Shown in pieces: positions 6,948 to 14,397 of a stretch of DNA of 40,678 bases. Source of the DNA: JAWXUE01 sp044432865 (GTDB taxonomy: Bacteria; Bacillota_I; Bacilli_A; Acholeplasmatales; Anaeroplasmataceae); contig JAWXUF010000007.1 of assembly GCA_044432865.1 (NCBI GenBank), forward strand, positions 1 through 40,678, read 5' to 3'. Positions within the stretch are counted from its first letter, which is position 1; the number at the start of each line of letters is the position of its first letter. The position numbers and the translations under genes were made by a program. A model generated the notes under the pieces. That model was given only the letters and a program-made list of their open reading frames with translations, ran no database searches and was not told where the DNA came from.

Positions 6948-7487
6948 ATGAAAGTTAATGTTAGTTTTACAGACACTCAAATTAAGAGTATTTTAAAAAA
7001 CAATATAGTTATATTGATTGATTCAAGAGAACAAAAAAATCAACATATTATTGAATATTTAGAAAAGAAAAAAATCAAGTATGAAGTTACTACTTTAGAA
7101 TATGGAGATTACAGTTGTAAGTTTGAAGAATTGGAAAAGTTTGGTATAAATTATCCAATATCATTAGAAAAGAATTGTGTTATTGAGAGAAAAAACTCAC
7201 TTGAAGAAGTTAGTGGAAATTTAACACAAGGTAGAAATAGATTTGAAAATGAATTTATTAAAGCAAAAGGAGATGGATGTAGCGTTCACTTAGTCATTGC
7301 TGATGGATCATATGATAAAATAGCCTATTCACAATACAACACTGAATTTAATAACAAAAGTTTCTATAACAGTTTAATTTCATTTCAAATAAAATATAGT
7401 TTAAGTATTGAATTTGTTAGTGAGAAGATATTTCCACTTCATTTACTTAATGTACTTCACATTGAAGCAAGAAAGTTTTTAAAATAA
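6948..7487 (+). CDS. ERCC4-type (XPF-family) nuclease
   Basis: 179 residues, a single ERCC4 nuclease domain. Catalytic motifs are visible: IDSREQ (Asp25, Arg27, Glu28), GDY at 53-55, and IERKNSLEEVSGNL, whose ERK at 80-82 is the core metal/catalytic triad. A Thr-Gln-Gly-Arg-x-Arg-Phe segment follows, as usual in the family. Such phage enzymes cut branched DNA. Immediately before terminase, it probably resolves replication or recombination intermediates ahead of packaging. AAAGGAGAATAAATAT precedes the ATG, and its stop overlaps the terminase start. Confidence 0.85.
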   Translation: MKVNVSFTDTQIKSILKNNIVILIDSREQKNQHIIEYLEKKKIKYEVTTLEYGDYSCKFEELEKFGINYPISLEKNCVIERKNSLEEVSGNLTQGRNRFENEFIKAKGDGCSVHLVIADGSYDKIAYSQYNTEFNNKSFYNSLISFQIKYSLSIEFVSEKIFPLHLLNVLHIEARKFLK

Positions 7488-8851
7488 TGGAATACATTGT
7501 AGATGCTACACTAAAAAACGGTGTTAGATTAAAAGTTAATGAAGAAATGTTTAATGAAACGTATAGACCATACTTCTATTGTAATAGTAGAGTTCAAATT
7601 TTCTTTGGTGGTGGCTCTAGTGGAAAATCTACAAACTTATTTCAAACAGTACCACTACAAATGTTATTGTTTGATAGGAATTATCTAGTAGTAACTAAAG
7701 AAAAAAAGATGTCAACTACTTCATGTAGTAATGAAATAAAAAGGGCAATATCTATGTTTGGTTTAGAACAATTCTTTAGTTGGAAAAAAAATCCTATGAG
7801 TTGTACTTGTATTTTAAATGGTAGAAAGATTGTGTTTGAAGGACTTGATGATGTTGAACAATTAAAATCAATAGTACCTGAAGTAGGATCTTTTACTGAT
7901 GTAATAATGGAAGAAGCAACAAACTGTAAAGAGAATGATTTTAATCAACTAATGGTTAGACAAAGGGGTACAGATAAGGATAGTATGGGTAATGAAATAC
8001 CTAAAAGACTTTATATAGTATTTAATCCTGTTTCAAAGAATCATTGGTTATATAGAAAGTTCTTCTTAGGTAAATGGAATGAATCTACTGATAAGGCTGT
8101 TAAATATAATCAAATCGTTGATATTGATGGTAGCATAGAAACAATGGAGATTAGCATACTTAAAACTACTTATAGAGATAACAAATTCTTATCAAAAGCA
8201 GATATAGTTTCACTTAACTCTCAAACTGATGAGAATATGAGAAATGTATATATAGAAGGTAATTTTGGTTCATTAGGTAAAACAATATTTAGTCCTAATT
8301 CAAACTACTTTGTAACACAAAACCTTAGAGAAAAAATGAACACTATGCCCTATGCATCACTACCTATAAGAATGGGGTTAGACTTTGGAGGTGGTGTTGC
8401 TCCATTCTTTTTTGTTAAATGCAAGTTTGATAGAAAGAATAAAAAGATATACATTTATGATACGTTTAGTATTGTTGATGTAGATATACCTGAACTATGG
8501 TTAATGATAAAAGAAAAGGTTAGAAACTGTGGACTAATTAGGGTTGAACAAGGTAACGATATGAGAAAACAGTTGAAGAAAGAAAACGCCCCAATGAAGG
8601 CTGCAAGAAAAGGTAACAACTCCATAAAAACAGGTTTAACTTGGTTAAAAGGTCATGAAATATATATTGATAGTAGTTGTAGAGATATAATTGAAAACTT
8701 TGAATTATATTCATGGAAAAGGGATCGTATGGGTGAGTATATTGAAATACCAGAAGATGTTAATAATGATGGTATTGATGCACTTAGATATGCACTAAGT
8801 TATGAAATTTTAGGAGAAACAAAAAGAAGATCAACAAATGAAAGGATATAG
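7487..8851 (+). CDS. terL: Terminase large subunit
   Basis: The DNA-packaging motor: ATPase plus nuclease. Walker A is GGGSSGKST at residues 41-49, and the Walker B/catalytic carboxylates are in DVIMEEATN. The RNase-H-like nuclease domain begins at about residue 285 with the metal-binding Asp in RMGLDFGGG and continues to IDALRYALSYEI near the C terminus. At 454 residues it is a typical Gram-positive siphophage TerL. Portal follows after 5 bases. No classical small subunit sits directly upstream; the candidates are the HTH protein at 36264 and the Spo0A-like protein at 6523. Confidence 0.95.
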   Translation: MEYIVDATLKNGVRLKVNEEMFNETYRPYFYCNSRVQIFFGGGSSGKSTNLFQTVPLQMLLFDRNYLVVTKEKKMSTTSCSNEIKRAISMFGLEQFFSWKKNPMSCTCILNGRKIVFEGLDDVEQLKSIVPEVGSFTDVIMEEATNCKENDFNQLMVRQRGTDKDSMGNEIPKRLYIVFNPVSKNHWLYRKFFLGKWNESTDKAVKYNQIVDIDGSIETMEISILKTTYRDNKFLSKADIVSLNSQTDENMRNVYIEGNFGSLGKTIFSPNSNYFVTQNLREKMNTMPYASLPIRMGLDFGGGVAPFFFVKCKFDRKNKKIYIYDTFSIVDVDIPELWLMIKEKVRNCGLIRVEQGNDMRKQLKKENAPMKAARKGNNSIKTGLTWLKGHEIYIDSSCRDIIENFELYSWKRDRMGEYIEIPEDVNNDGIDALRYALSYEILGETKRRSTNERI

Positions 8852-8856
8852 TAAAT

Positions 8857-10389
8857 ATGAGTATAAAAATAAATATAGAATTAAATGAATTAAATGAATT
8901 ATCTTATGAAGATTTAAAGAAATTGTATGCAAGTAAATCACAAGAGTTTCAAGTGAATAAGTATATTAAAAAACGTTATGAACGTAATGAAGATTTTATT
9001 GAAATGATGAATGAAACAGATGACACAAATATTAAGACAATAGTAGCATTAGAAAAAACATTAATTGATACAGCGGCAGGATATGGTATTAACAAACCTG
9101 TAACATACTATGATAAAAGTGATTCTAGTTTTGAAGTTAAGAAAAGAAAGAATCTTACTTACAATACTGATGTAGATTTTGTTGTAAAAACTAATGATAA
9201 TAGTAATGAATACTTAGAAAAAATAATTGGTGTATTAGCAAAAAATAGTACACATAAAAATGACATTAAATTATTAAAAAACATTTTAATGTATGGTTCA
9301 AGTGATGAAGCAATAATTACAAACGAACTAGGAGAAATTGAAATTGTAGAAATAAATGATGAATGTTTAGCATTCTATGATACTAGCATTAAGCCTAAAA
9401 TGATTGGATTTAGTAGAAAAGTTGTATATAAAGATTTAGTAAACGATAAAGATAAAGAAACATATGAATTGTACTTAGAACATGGTGCTGTAAGTTTTGA
9501 TGATGAAGGTAAAAAAACTAGATTGGAATATGGTGGAGATGTATTAAGTGGAATCCCATTTGTAAGATACGATATTGAAGAATCTTACATTAAAAACCTT
9601 ATTTCACAAATTAGAGCATATGAATTAGTTGGTAACAACGGTAAAAAGATGTTGAATTATAATGATGAAGCAATATTAATGTTATTTGGATATAACTTCA
9701 CAAATGATGAAGATAATCAAAAAAGCACAGATGATGCTGTAAAAGAAATAAAAGAAAAAGGTGTTATCTTTTTAGATAGTGAAGATGGTGCTAAGGCTGA
9801 ATGGTTATTGAAAGATATTAACGATACAGCAATTTTAAATCATAAACAAAACCTTAAAGATGATATTTATGCTATTGCAGGAACATTTAATAGTAGTAAT
9901 GATAATCAAGTATATCAAAACACATTAAGTTTAATGTTTAAAATGTACGGATTAGAAACTAAGATGGGTGGTTATGTTGCAGAACTTAAACAAGGTTTTG
10001 TAAAAAGAATTAAAAAGATAACTGAAATAATCAATTATAAAGAAAACAAATCTTATGACTTTGCTAACATTGATATGACATTCACTAGAGATCTTCCTAC
10101 AAATGTTAATGAAGAATTAAATTATGCTAATCAAATGAGAGATATTGTTTCTTTAGAATCAATTTATGACTTCTTATCATTTATTGAGAATCCTAAAAAG
10201 GAACTTCAAAAGTATAAAGATTGGCAATTAGAATTAGCAGAATTAAACGCTACAAAAGTAGAAATAACTTCTAAAGGTTCTGTAAATGAAATGAAACCAG
10301 ACACAGCAGAAGATTATAAAAACTCTATCAATGAACCTATCAATGAAAATACTGATGAAATTAATAAAGAAGAAGGAATTGAAGAATAG
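8857..10389 (+). CDS. Portal protein, SPP1 gp6-like
   Basis: 510 residues. The portal is the dodecameric ring at the capsid vertex through which DNA enters and to which TerL docks. Supporting features are its place directly after TerL, the length, the N-terminal pattern NKYIKKRYERNEDFIEMMNE, the central NNGKKMLNYNDEAILMLFGY, and the helical IAGTFNSSNDNQVYQNTLSL region found in SPP1-type portals. The acidic C-terminal tail (EINKEEGIEE) is also usual. The stop overlaps the GTG start of the minor head gene. Confidence 0.88.
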   Translation: MSIKINIELNELNELSYEDLKKLYASKSQEFQVNKYIKKRYERNEDFIEMMNETDDTNIKTIVALEKTLIDTAAGYGINKPVTYYDKSDSSFEVKKRKNLTYNTDVDFVVKTNDNSNEYLEKIIGVLAKNSTHKNDIKLLKNILMYGSSDEAIITNELGEIEIVEINDECLAFYDTSIKPKMIGFSRKVVYKDLVNDKDKETYELYLEHGAVSFDDEGKKTRLEYGGDVLSGIPFVRYDIEESYIKNLISQIRAYELVGNNGKKMLNYNDEAILMLFGYNFTNDEDNQKSTDDAVKEIKEKGVIFLDSEDGAKAEWLLKDINDTAILNHKQNLKDDIYAIAGTFNSSNDNQVYQNTLSLMFKMYGLETKMGGYVAELKQGFVKRIKKITEIINYKENKSYDFANIDMTFTRDLPTNVNEELNYANQMRDIVSLESIYDFLSFIENPKKELQKYKDWQLELAELNATKVEITSKGSVNEMKPDTAEDYKNSINEPINENTDEINKEEGIEE

Positions 10390-11195
10390 TGTTTGATGAT
10401 TATAATTTATTATACAAAGAATTTGATACACAAAAAGACAAAGCGTTGATAGAATTAAATAAACAAATGGAATTAGCAAAAATGTTATATATAGAAAAAG
10501 CAAAAGAAAATAAAAACGATTATATTAAAGATAACATAATACAATCAAGTGAAGAACTTAACAAAGAAGTATCTAAGAAAAATTTTGATGCTATTAAGTT
10601 AATATGTAGTATATACTTTGCTAAAGTTTCAAAATATTATTATGATGAATCAATCAAGTATTTAAATGATAAAATTAAAGATAAAAACTTTAAAAATAAA
10701 TACGATCCTAAAAGCGTTGATAAATATATGAATGCCTTTATGGAAGGATTTGGGTTAAACTACTCTTTTAACACTCAAATAAGCCAATATGAGAACTATT
10801 TCAATAGTAGGGTAACAAATACCATAACATTGATGTTAGTTAAAAATAAGGGTAATTTAGAGCAATCTAACGCTACTATCACTAATACTGATATGGAAAA
10901 ATTTGTTAAGGAAACTGATATTGATTATGTAACTGAATTTATGAGAGAAAAAAAGATGTTATCTAATCTATTTGATAGTACTATGAACAGTACTATGAAA
11001 GCATCTATTAAACAAGCGTTTATAGATTGTGGAATTGATTATATTTATAGAAGGGGTATTGCTGATAAAGTAACTTGTGATTATTGTTTATCAATAATGA
11101 ATAAAAGATTTGGTATTCAATCTGCTCCTTCTGTACCATCACATCCTAATTGTAGATGTTGGTATGAACCTGATTTAGATAAATATATAAAGTAA
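10389..11195 (+). CDS. Minor head protein, SPP1 gp7 / Mu gpF family
   Basis: 268 residues, GTG start overlapping the portal stop (TAGTG). The C-terminal domain has the family pattern: RRGIADKVTCDYCLSIMNKR, then SVPSHPNCRCWYEPD, with Cys pairs and a His likely to bind zinc. The N-terminal two thirds are helical and highly charged. In SPP1, gp7 binds the portal and affects DNA ejection. A strong terminator follows, so the portal-head transcript ends here, unusually before the scaffold and capsid genes. Confidence 0.85.
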   Translation: MFDDYNLLYKEFDTQKDKALIELNKQMELAKMLYIEKAKENKNDYIKDNIIQSSEELNKEVSKKNFDAIKLICSIYFAKVSKYYYDESIKYLNDKIKDKNFKNKYDPKSVDKYMNAFMEGFGLNYSFNTQISQYENYFNSRVTNTITLMLVKNKGNLEQSNATITNTDMEKFVKETDIDYVTEFMREKKMLSNLFDSTMNSTMKASIKQAFIDCGIDYIYRRGIADKVTCDYCLSIMNKRFGIQSAPSVPSHPNCRCWYEPDLDKYIK

Positions 11196-11197
11196 AA

Positions 11198-11225
11198 AAG
11201 AACGTCTGCAGCCGTTCTTTTTTTA
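11198..11225 (+). terminator. Rho-independent terminator after the minor head gene
   Basis: AAGAACG (11198-11204) pairs with CGTTCTT (11213-11219) around an 8-base loop, followed by a run of T. It begins 3 bases after the minor head stop codon. Confidence 0.85.
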
Positions 11226-11336
11226 ATATAATTAATGAACATAAAGTTTAATAACAGTAAATTAATTCAAAAAAAGTATTTACAATGTGGTAGCATATAT
11301 GGTAGTATTTCAATATAAAGAAAGGGGAGTGTTTAT

Positions 11337-11423
11337 ATGTATGTTAATCCTATATTAGTAGGTGTAATTGGTACTCTTATGGTAGAGTTTTTAATTATGA
11401 TCGTTGTGGCTTCAAGAAAATAA
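11337..11423 (+). CDS. Single-span membrane micropeptide (28 aa)
   Basis: Starts MYVNPILVGVIGTLMVEFLI and ends in SRK: one membrane segment with a basic tail. AAAGGGGAG seven bases before the ATG is a strong ribosome binding site. Type I toxins and phage membrane regulators have this layout, but no family match can be claimed. It ends one base before a parS-like palindrome. Confidence 0.6.
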   Translation: MYVNPILVGVIGTLMVEFLIMIVVASRK

Positions 11424-11439
11424 TGTTTCATGTGAAACA
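11424..11439. promoter_or_regulatory. parS-like ParB-binding site
   Basis: TGTTTCATGTGAAACA differs at one central base from the Bacillota chromosomal parS consensus TGTTNCACGTGAAACA. Both 7-base arms are perfect. It lies between genes and has no T run on either side that would make it a terminator. Host ParB (Spo0J) binding is plausible but unproven; no parA or parB is in the window. Confidence 0.5.
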
Positions 11440-11440
11440 A

Positions 11441-11467
11441 AAAAAGACTAACAAAACCTTAGTCTTG
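11441..11467 (-). terminator. Hairpin terminator facing left
   Basis: AAGACTAA (11444-11451) pairs perfectly with TTAGTCTT (11459-11466). Only on the - strand is it followed by a T run. No - strand gene lies here, so it may end a short antisense RNA. TATAAT on the - strand near 11497-11502 could be its -10 element, but no good -35 is seen. Confidence 0.45.
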
Positions 11468-11532
11468 AAAGTCAACGCTGCAGCACAATGTTATTATAAC
11501 ATAAGTTTAATAAAATAGAAAGTGAGAAAAAT

Positions 11533-11823
11533 ATGACAATAGCAGGTTTACAGTTTACTGATGATAATGAATATTATACACCAAAAGCAATATTGGAGTT
11601 TTTAGGTGGTGGATTTGATTATGATCCTTCAACAACAGTTGAAAAAGCAAAAGAATTTGGAATAAAAAATTCTAGTCATTTGGGTGATGTTGTGTTAGAT
11701 CCTTTTATGGGAGTTGGTTCAACAGGAATAGCTTCAAGAAGATTAAGAAGAAAATTTATAGGTATAGAATTAGATGAACATTACTTTAATATTGCAAATG
11801 AAAGGGTAGGAGATTATGAGTAA
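11533..11823 (+). CDS. Shortened DNA methyltransferase-like protein lacking the catalytic motif
   Basis: 96 residues that look like two methyltransferase pieces joined. The N-terminal DDNEYYTPKAILEFL...FDYDPSTTVEKAKEFGI matches the start of phage Dam-type adenine methyltransferases. The C-terminal LGDVVLDPFMGVGSTGIASR plus KFIGIELDEHYFNIANERV matches SAM-binding motif I and the end of beta-class methyltransferases. The catalytic DPPY/NPPF motif that should separate or precede them is absent, as is the target-recognition region. It may bind SAM or DNA but should not methylate. The frame is clean and its stop overlaps the next gene. Confidence 0.7.
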   Translation: MTIAGLQFTDDNEYYTPKAILEFLGGGFDYDPSTTVEKAKEFGIKNSSHLGDVVLDPFMGVGSTGIASRRLRRKFIGIELDEHYFNIANERVGDYE

Positions 11824-11944
11824 TACAATTTTTAAATTTCCAGATAGTTTTAAATCTAAACTAAAGGAAAAAGCAAAGAAACATGGTATGAGTATGAATA
11901 GTTATGTTATGCACTGTTTATTGGTATTGTGGGAAAATGAATAA
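11816..11944 (+). CDS. Small ribbon-helix-helix protein
   Basis: 42 residues: MSNTIFKFPDSFKSKLKEKA, then KKHGMSMNSYVMHCLLVLWENE. A beta strand, a helix, a turn (GMSMNSYV) and a second helix are the layout of Arc/CopG ribbon-helix-helix repressors. GTAGGAGATT gives a good ribosome binding site inside the upstream gene, with an 8-base overlap. It may autoregulate this small replication cassette. Confidence 0.65.
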   Translation: MSNTIFKFPDSFKSKLKEKAKKHGMSMNSYVMHCLLVLWENE

Positions 11945-11955
11945 GGTTAATAATT

Positions 11956-12684
11956 ATGGCTACTAAAAGAATGTTTAATAAGAAGATTACTGAAACTGAT
12001 GCTTTTTTAGATATGCCACATTCAACACAATGTTTATATTTTCATTTGAATATGAATAGTGATGATGATGGATTTTGTGGTAATGCTAGAGCAATAATGA
12101 GAATAGTAAATGCTAGGGAAGATGATATTAAGATATTGCTTAGTAAAAGATTTATATTATCTTTTGATAGTGGTGTTGTTTTAGTTAAACATTGGCTAAT
12201 TCACAATACTATTCAAAAAGATAGAAAAAAAGGTACTACTTATACTGATGAAATGAGTCAAATTAGCGTTAAAGAAAATGGATCATATACTACTGAAAAT
12301 ATAGAATGTATACAAAATGTTTCCAATTTGGAAACACAGTATAGATTAGATAAGATTAGTTTAGATAAGATTAATAATATATTGTCTTACTTGAACGAAA
12401 AAACAGGTAAGAAATATAAGACAAATAATCAAACAACTAAAAAACTTATTAACGCTAGAATTACTGAAGGTTTTACTTATGAAGATTTTATAAAGGTAAT
12501 AGATAACAAATGTAGTGATTGGATTGGTAATAAAGACATGGAACAATATTTAAGACCTTCTACTTTGTTTGGAACAAAGTTTGAATCTTACCTTAATCAG
12601 TATTCTAAAAGCGTTGAAGAAATAGTTGTTAATAAATTTATAGAAAACTTTGGTGAAGAAAATGAAGAAAAAATCAACTTTTAA
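11956..12684 (+). CDS. DnaD-like replisome organiser
   Basis: 242 residues. The N-terminal half (MATKRMFNKKITETDAFLDM, then QCLYFHLNMNSDDDGF) is the winged-helix part of phage replisome organisers. The C-terminal part, about 165-230, is the conserved phage replication domain (LNEKTGKKYK...ARITEGFTYEDFIKVID...YLRPSTLFGTKFESYLNQ). It should bind the phage origin and recruit the helicase loader encoded two genes downstream. It has no polymerase partner in the window, so elongation must use host enzymes. Confidence 0.85.
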   Translation: MATKRMFNKKITETDAFLDMPHSTQCLYFHLNMNSDDDGFCGNARAIMRIVNAREDDIKILLSKRFILSFDSGVVLVKHWLIHNTIQKDRKKGTTYTDEMSQISVKENGSYTTENIECIQNVSNLETQYRLDKISLDKINNILSYLNEKTGKKYKTNNQTTKKLINARITEGFTYEDFIKVIDNKCSDWIGNKDMEQYLRPSTLFGTKFESYLNQYSKSVEEIVVNKFIENFGEENEEKINF

Positions 12685-12871
12685 CAGTGATTCTAAATTT
12701 AATGAAAAATATTGTAGCGTATGTAATAAGTATTTTATTATTATATATGTTAAGAATTGGACTTATAAATCTAACTATGATTATTATTGTTGTTACACTT
12801 GTTATGATAAAGCATTAACTGAACACGAAAACAGCATATACAGACGTGTAAAGAAATATGAAAAGTATTGA
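12662..12871 (+). CDS. Small Cys-rich, zinc-ribbon-like protein
   Basis: 69 residues starting MKKKSTFNSDSKFNEKYCSV. Cysteines in CSVCNKYF and later YCCYTCYDKA make a likely zinc-binding CxxC/CxxC pair. The frame can extend to a TTG at 12650, but the ATG at 12662 is more usual. It overlaps the end of the DnaD-like gene and the start of the DnaC-like gene, so it belongs to the replication operon. Its role is unknown. Confidence 0.6.
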   Translation: MKKKSTFNSDSKFNEKYCSVCNKYFIIIYVKNWTYKSNYDYYCCYTCYDKALTEHENSIYRRVKKYEKY

Positions 12872-13577
12872 TATTTATATTCCACCTGAATTTAGGATGA
12901 CTGAAGAAGAACGTGAAAAGATTTTAGCAGGAGATAAGAAATGTAAAGTGTGTAATGATTTGCATTTTATAATTGATGATTCTGGTAATACTGTAAGATG
13001 TAAATGTAAACTAGAAGAAGATATTTTAGTTAATATGAAAAGAAGTGGTATGAATAATTTATTAGAACACAAGGTAGGAAACTTTGTAGCAACGGAAGAT
13101 TGGCAAAAGCAATTAAAAAATATGGCTATTTCATATGCTAAAGACACTGAAAACAAATGGTTTGTTTTATTGGGTCAAAGTGGTGCTGGTAAAACTATGG
13201 TTTGTAGTGCATTAGCAAATAAGTGTTTAAGTGATGGAGAAATGGTAAACTACATTCAATGGGATCTATTTATAAGAACTTTGAAATCAAATATGTTTAA
13301 CAATGACAATATGTATTTAGAAGAAGTTAAGAAGATTCAAACACTTTATATTGATGATTTGTTTAAAGGAAAAATAAGTGAATACGATTTAGAAATTTGT
13401 TTTGATATAATTAATTTTAGATACGTAAACAAATTGAGAACTATTGTAAGTAGTGAATATACTTTTACACAATTAAATGAAATAGATAGTGCTATTGCAG
13501 GTAGGATGTATGAAATGTGTAAAAACTATATGTTTGAGATAAAAAAAGACATAAAGAACAATTACAGATTAAAGTAA
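12858..13577 (+). CDS. DnaC-like helicase loader (AAA+ ATPase)
   Basis: 239 residues. An N-terminal Cys cluster (C29, C32, C48, C50, in CKVCND and CKCK) probably binds zinc, as in phage DnaC/DnaI relatives. Walker A is GQSGAGKT at 106-113; Walker B is TLYIDDLFKG near 167-176; IVSSEYT is a sensor I-like strand and AGRMYEM carries a sensor II-type Arg. It would load the host replicative helicase at the origin with the DnaD-like organiser. A terminator follows immediately. Confidence 0.9.
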   Translation: MKSIDIYIPPEFRMTEEEREKILAGDKKCKVCNDLHFIIDDSGNTVRCKCKLEEDILVNMKRSGMNNLLEHKVGNFVATEDWQKQLKNMAISYAKDTENKWFVLLGQSGAGKTMVCSALANKCLSDGEMVNYIQWDLFIRTLKSNMFNNDNMYLEEVKKIQTLYIDDLFKGKISEYDLEICFDIINFRYVNKLRTIVSSEYTFTQLNEIDSAIAGRMYEMCKNYMFEIKKDIKNNYRLK

Positions 13578-13581
13578 TAAT

Positions 13582-13611
13582 AAAAGTCAATATAAATTTG
13601 ACTTTTTTTTT
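13582..13611 (+). terminator. Terminator of the replication cassette
   Basis: AAAAGTCAA (13582-13590) pairs with TTTGACTTTT (13597-13606), followed by more T. Its right arm also supplies the -35 of the next promoter. Confidence 0.85.
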
Positions 13612-13625
13612 ATTTATTCTATAAT
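13598..13625 (+). promoter_or_regulatory. Promoter for the scaffold-capsid operon, overlapping the terminator
   Basis: TTGACT (13598-13603) lies in the terminator's right arm, 16 bases before a perfect TATAAT (13620-13625). This would restart transcription for the scaffold, capsid and tail genes. Confidence 0.7.
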
Positions 13626-13634
13626 TAATGCTGT

Positions 13635-13692
13635 AGTCAACAAAGACTTTAAAAAAGGAAATCAGTCAACAAAGACTTAAAAAAAGGAGAAG
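13635..13692 (+). repeat. Tandem 29-bp leader repeat with duplicated ribosome binding site
   Basis: Two copies (13635-13663 and 13664-13692) of a unit that begins AGTCAACAAAGACT and ends in an A-rich tract with AAGGA. Each unit holds the inverted repeat AGTC...GACT. The second copy supplies AAAGGAGAAG for the scaffold gene. The first copy is a second, unused-looking Shine-Dalgarno sequence in the leader of the most heavily expressed genes. Confidence 0.75.
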
Positions 13693-13695
13693 CAA

Positions 13696-14379
13696 ATGAA
13701 AACTTATTTTAATTTAGATTTACAATTATTTACTGATGGTGAAGTTGATGGTGATGGAGAAACTAATGTTGTAGAAACAAACATTACAAACAACACTAAT
13801 AATGACACTAATAATATTCAAGATGATACTGATGTATTAAAAGTGATTTACACGCAAGAAGATGTTGATAAAATAATCAAAGAAAGACTTGTTAGAGAAA
13901 GTAAAAAGAAAAATCAAGACTCATCATTTGAGCAATTAAGCGAAAAAGATAGGGAACTTCAAAAAACTACAAAAGAAAATGAAGATTTAAGGGAACGATT
14001 AGAAAATCTTGAAAAAATTACAATGAAAAGTGAAGTTATATCCCAATACGCAAAATTGAACTTACCATGTGTTGAAGATTTTAATGAGATTGTTGGTTTA
14101 TTTACAAGTATAAATGACACAGAACAAAGAGTTAAAGCATTTAACAGTTTCACAAATTATATTAATAAGGTTCAACAAATTAATAAGCAAGTTAGTTTAA
14201 ATAAACAATTACCTGCTGGATCAAACAAAACTAGTAACACAGTTACTAATAATCCTTTTGCTGCTGAAACAATTAATTATACTGAAGCATTTGCTTTAAT
14301 TAAAAGTAACATTGAACTTGCAAAACAATTAGCAATAGATTCTAACAATTATGATGAGTTCAAAACATATTTTAATTAA
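13696..14379 (+). CDS. Capsid scaffold protein with N-terminal Prp-type cleavage motif
   Basis: 227 residues. Position directly before the capsid gene, an acidic Asn-rich N-terminal region, a central coiled coil (LSEKDRELQKTTKENEDLRE) and a Phe/Asn-rich C terminus are typical of Gram-positive phage scaffolds. The first residues, MKTYFNLDLQLFTDG, share NLDLQLFT with the capsid protein and LQLFT with the tail tube. The same kind of peptide (LNLQFF) is removed from Bacillota ribosomal protein L27 by Prp, and a Prp homologue is encoded at 35911. Confidence 0.82.
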   Translation: MKTYFNLDLQLFTDGEVDGDGETNVVETNITNNTNNDTNNIQDDTDVLKVIYTQEDVDKIIKERLVRESKKKNQDSSFEQLSEKDRELQKTTKENEDLRERLENLEKITMKSEVISQYAKLNLPCVEDFNEIVGLFTSINDTEQRVKAFNSFTNYINKVQQINKQVSLNKQLPAGSNKTSNTVTNNPFAAETINYTEAFALIKSNIELAKQLAIDSNNYDEFKTYFN

Positions 14380-14397
14380 AAAACTAAGGAGAAAAAC

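Noticed and set aside
11424..11439. Hairpin of a rho-independent terminator
   Set aside because: It is not followed by T on the + strand, and on the - strand the T run lies before it; similarity to parS explains it better.
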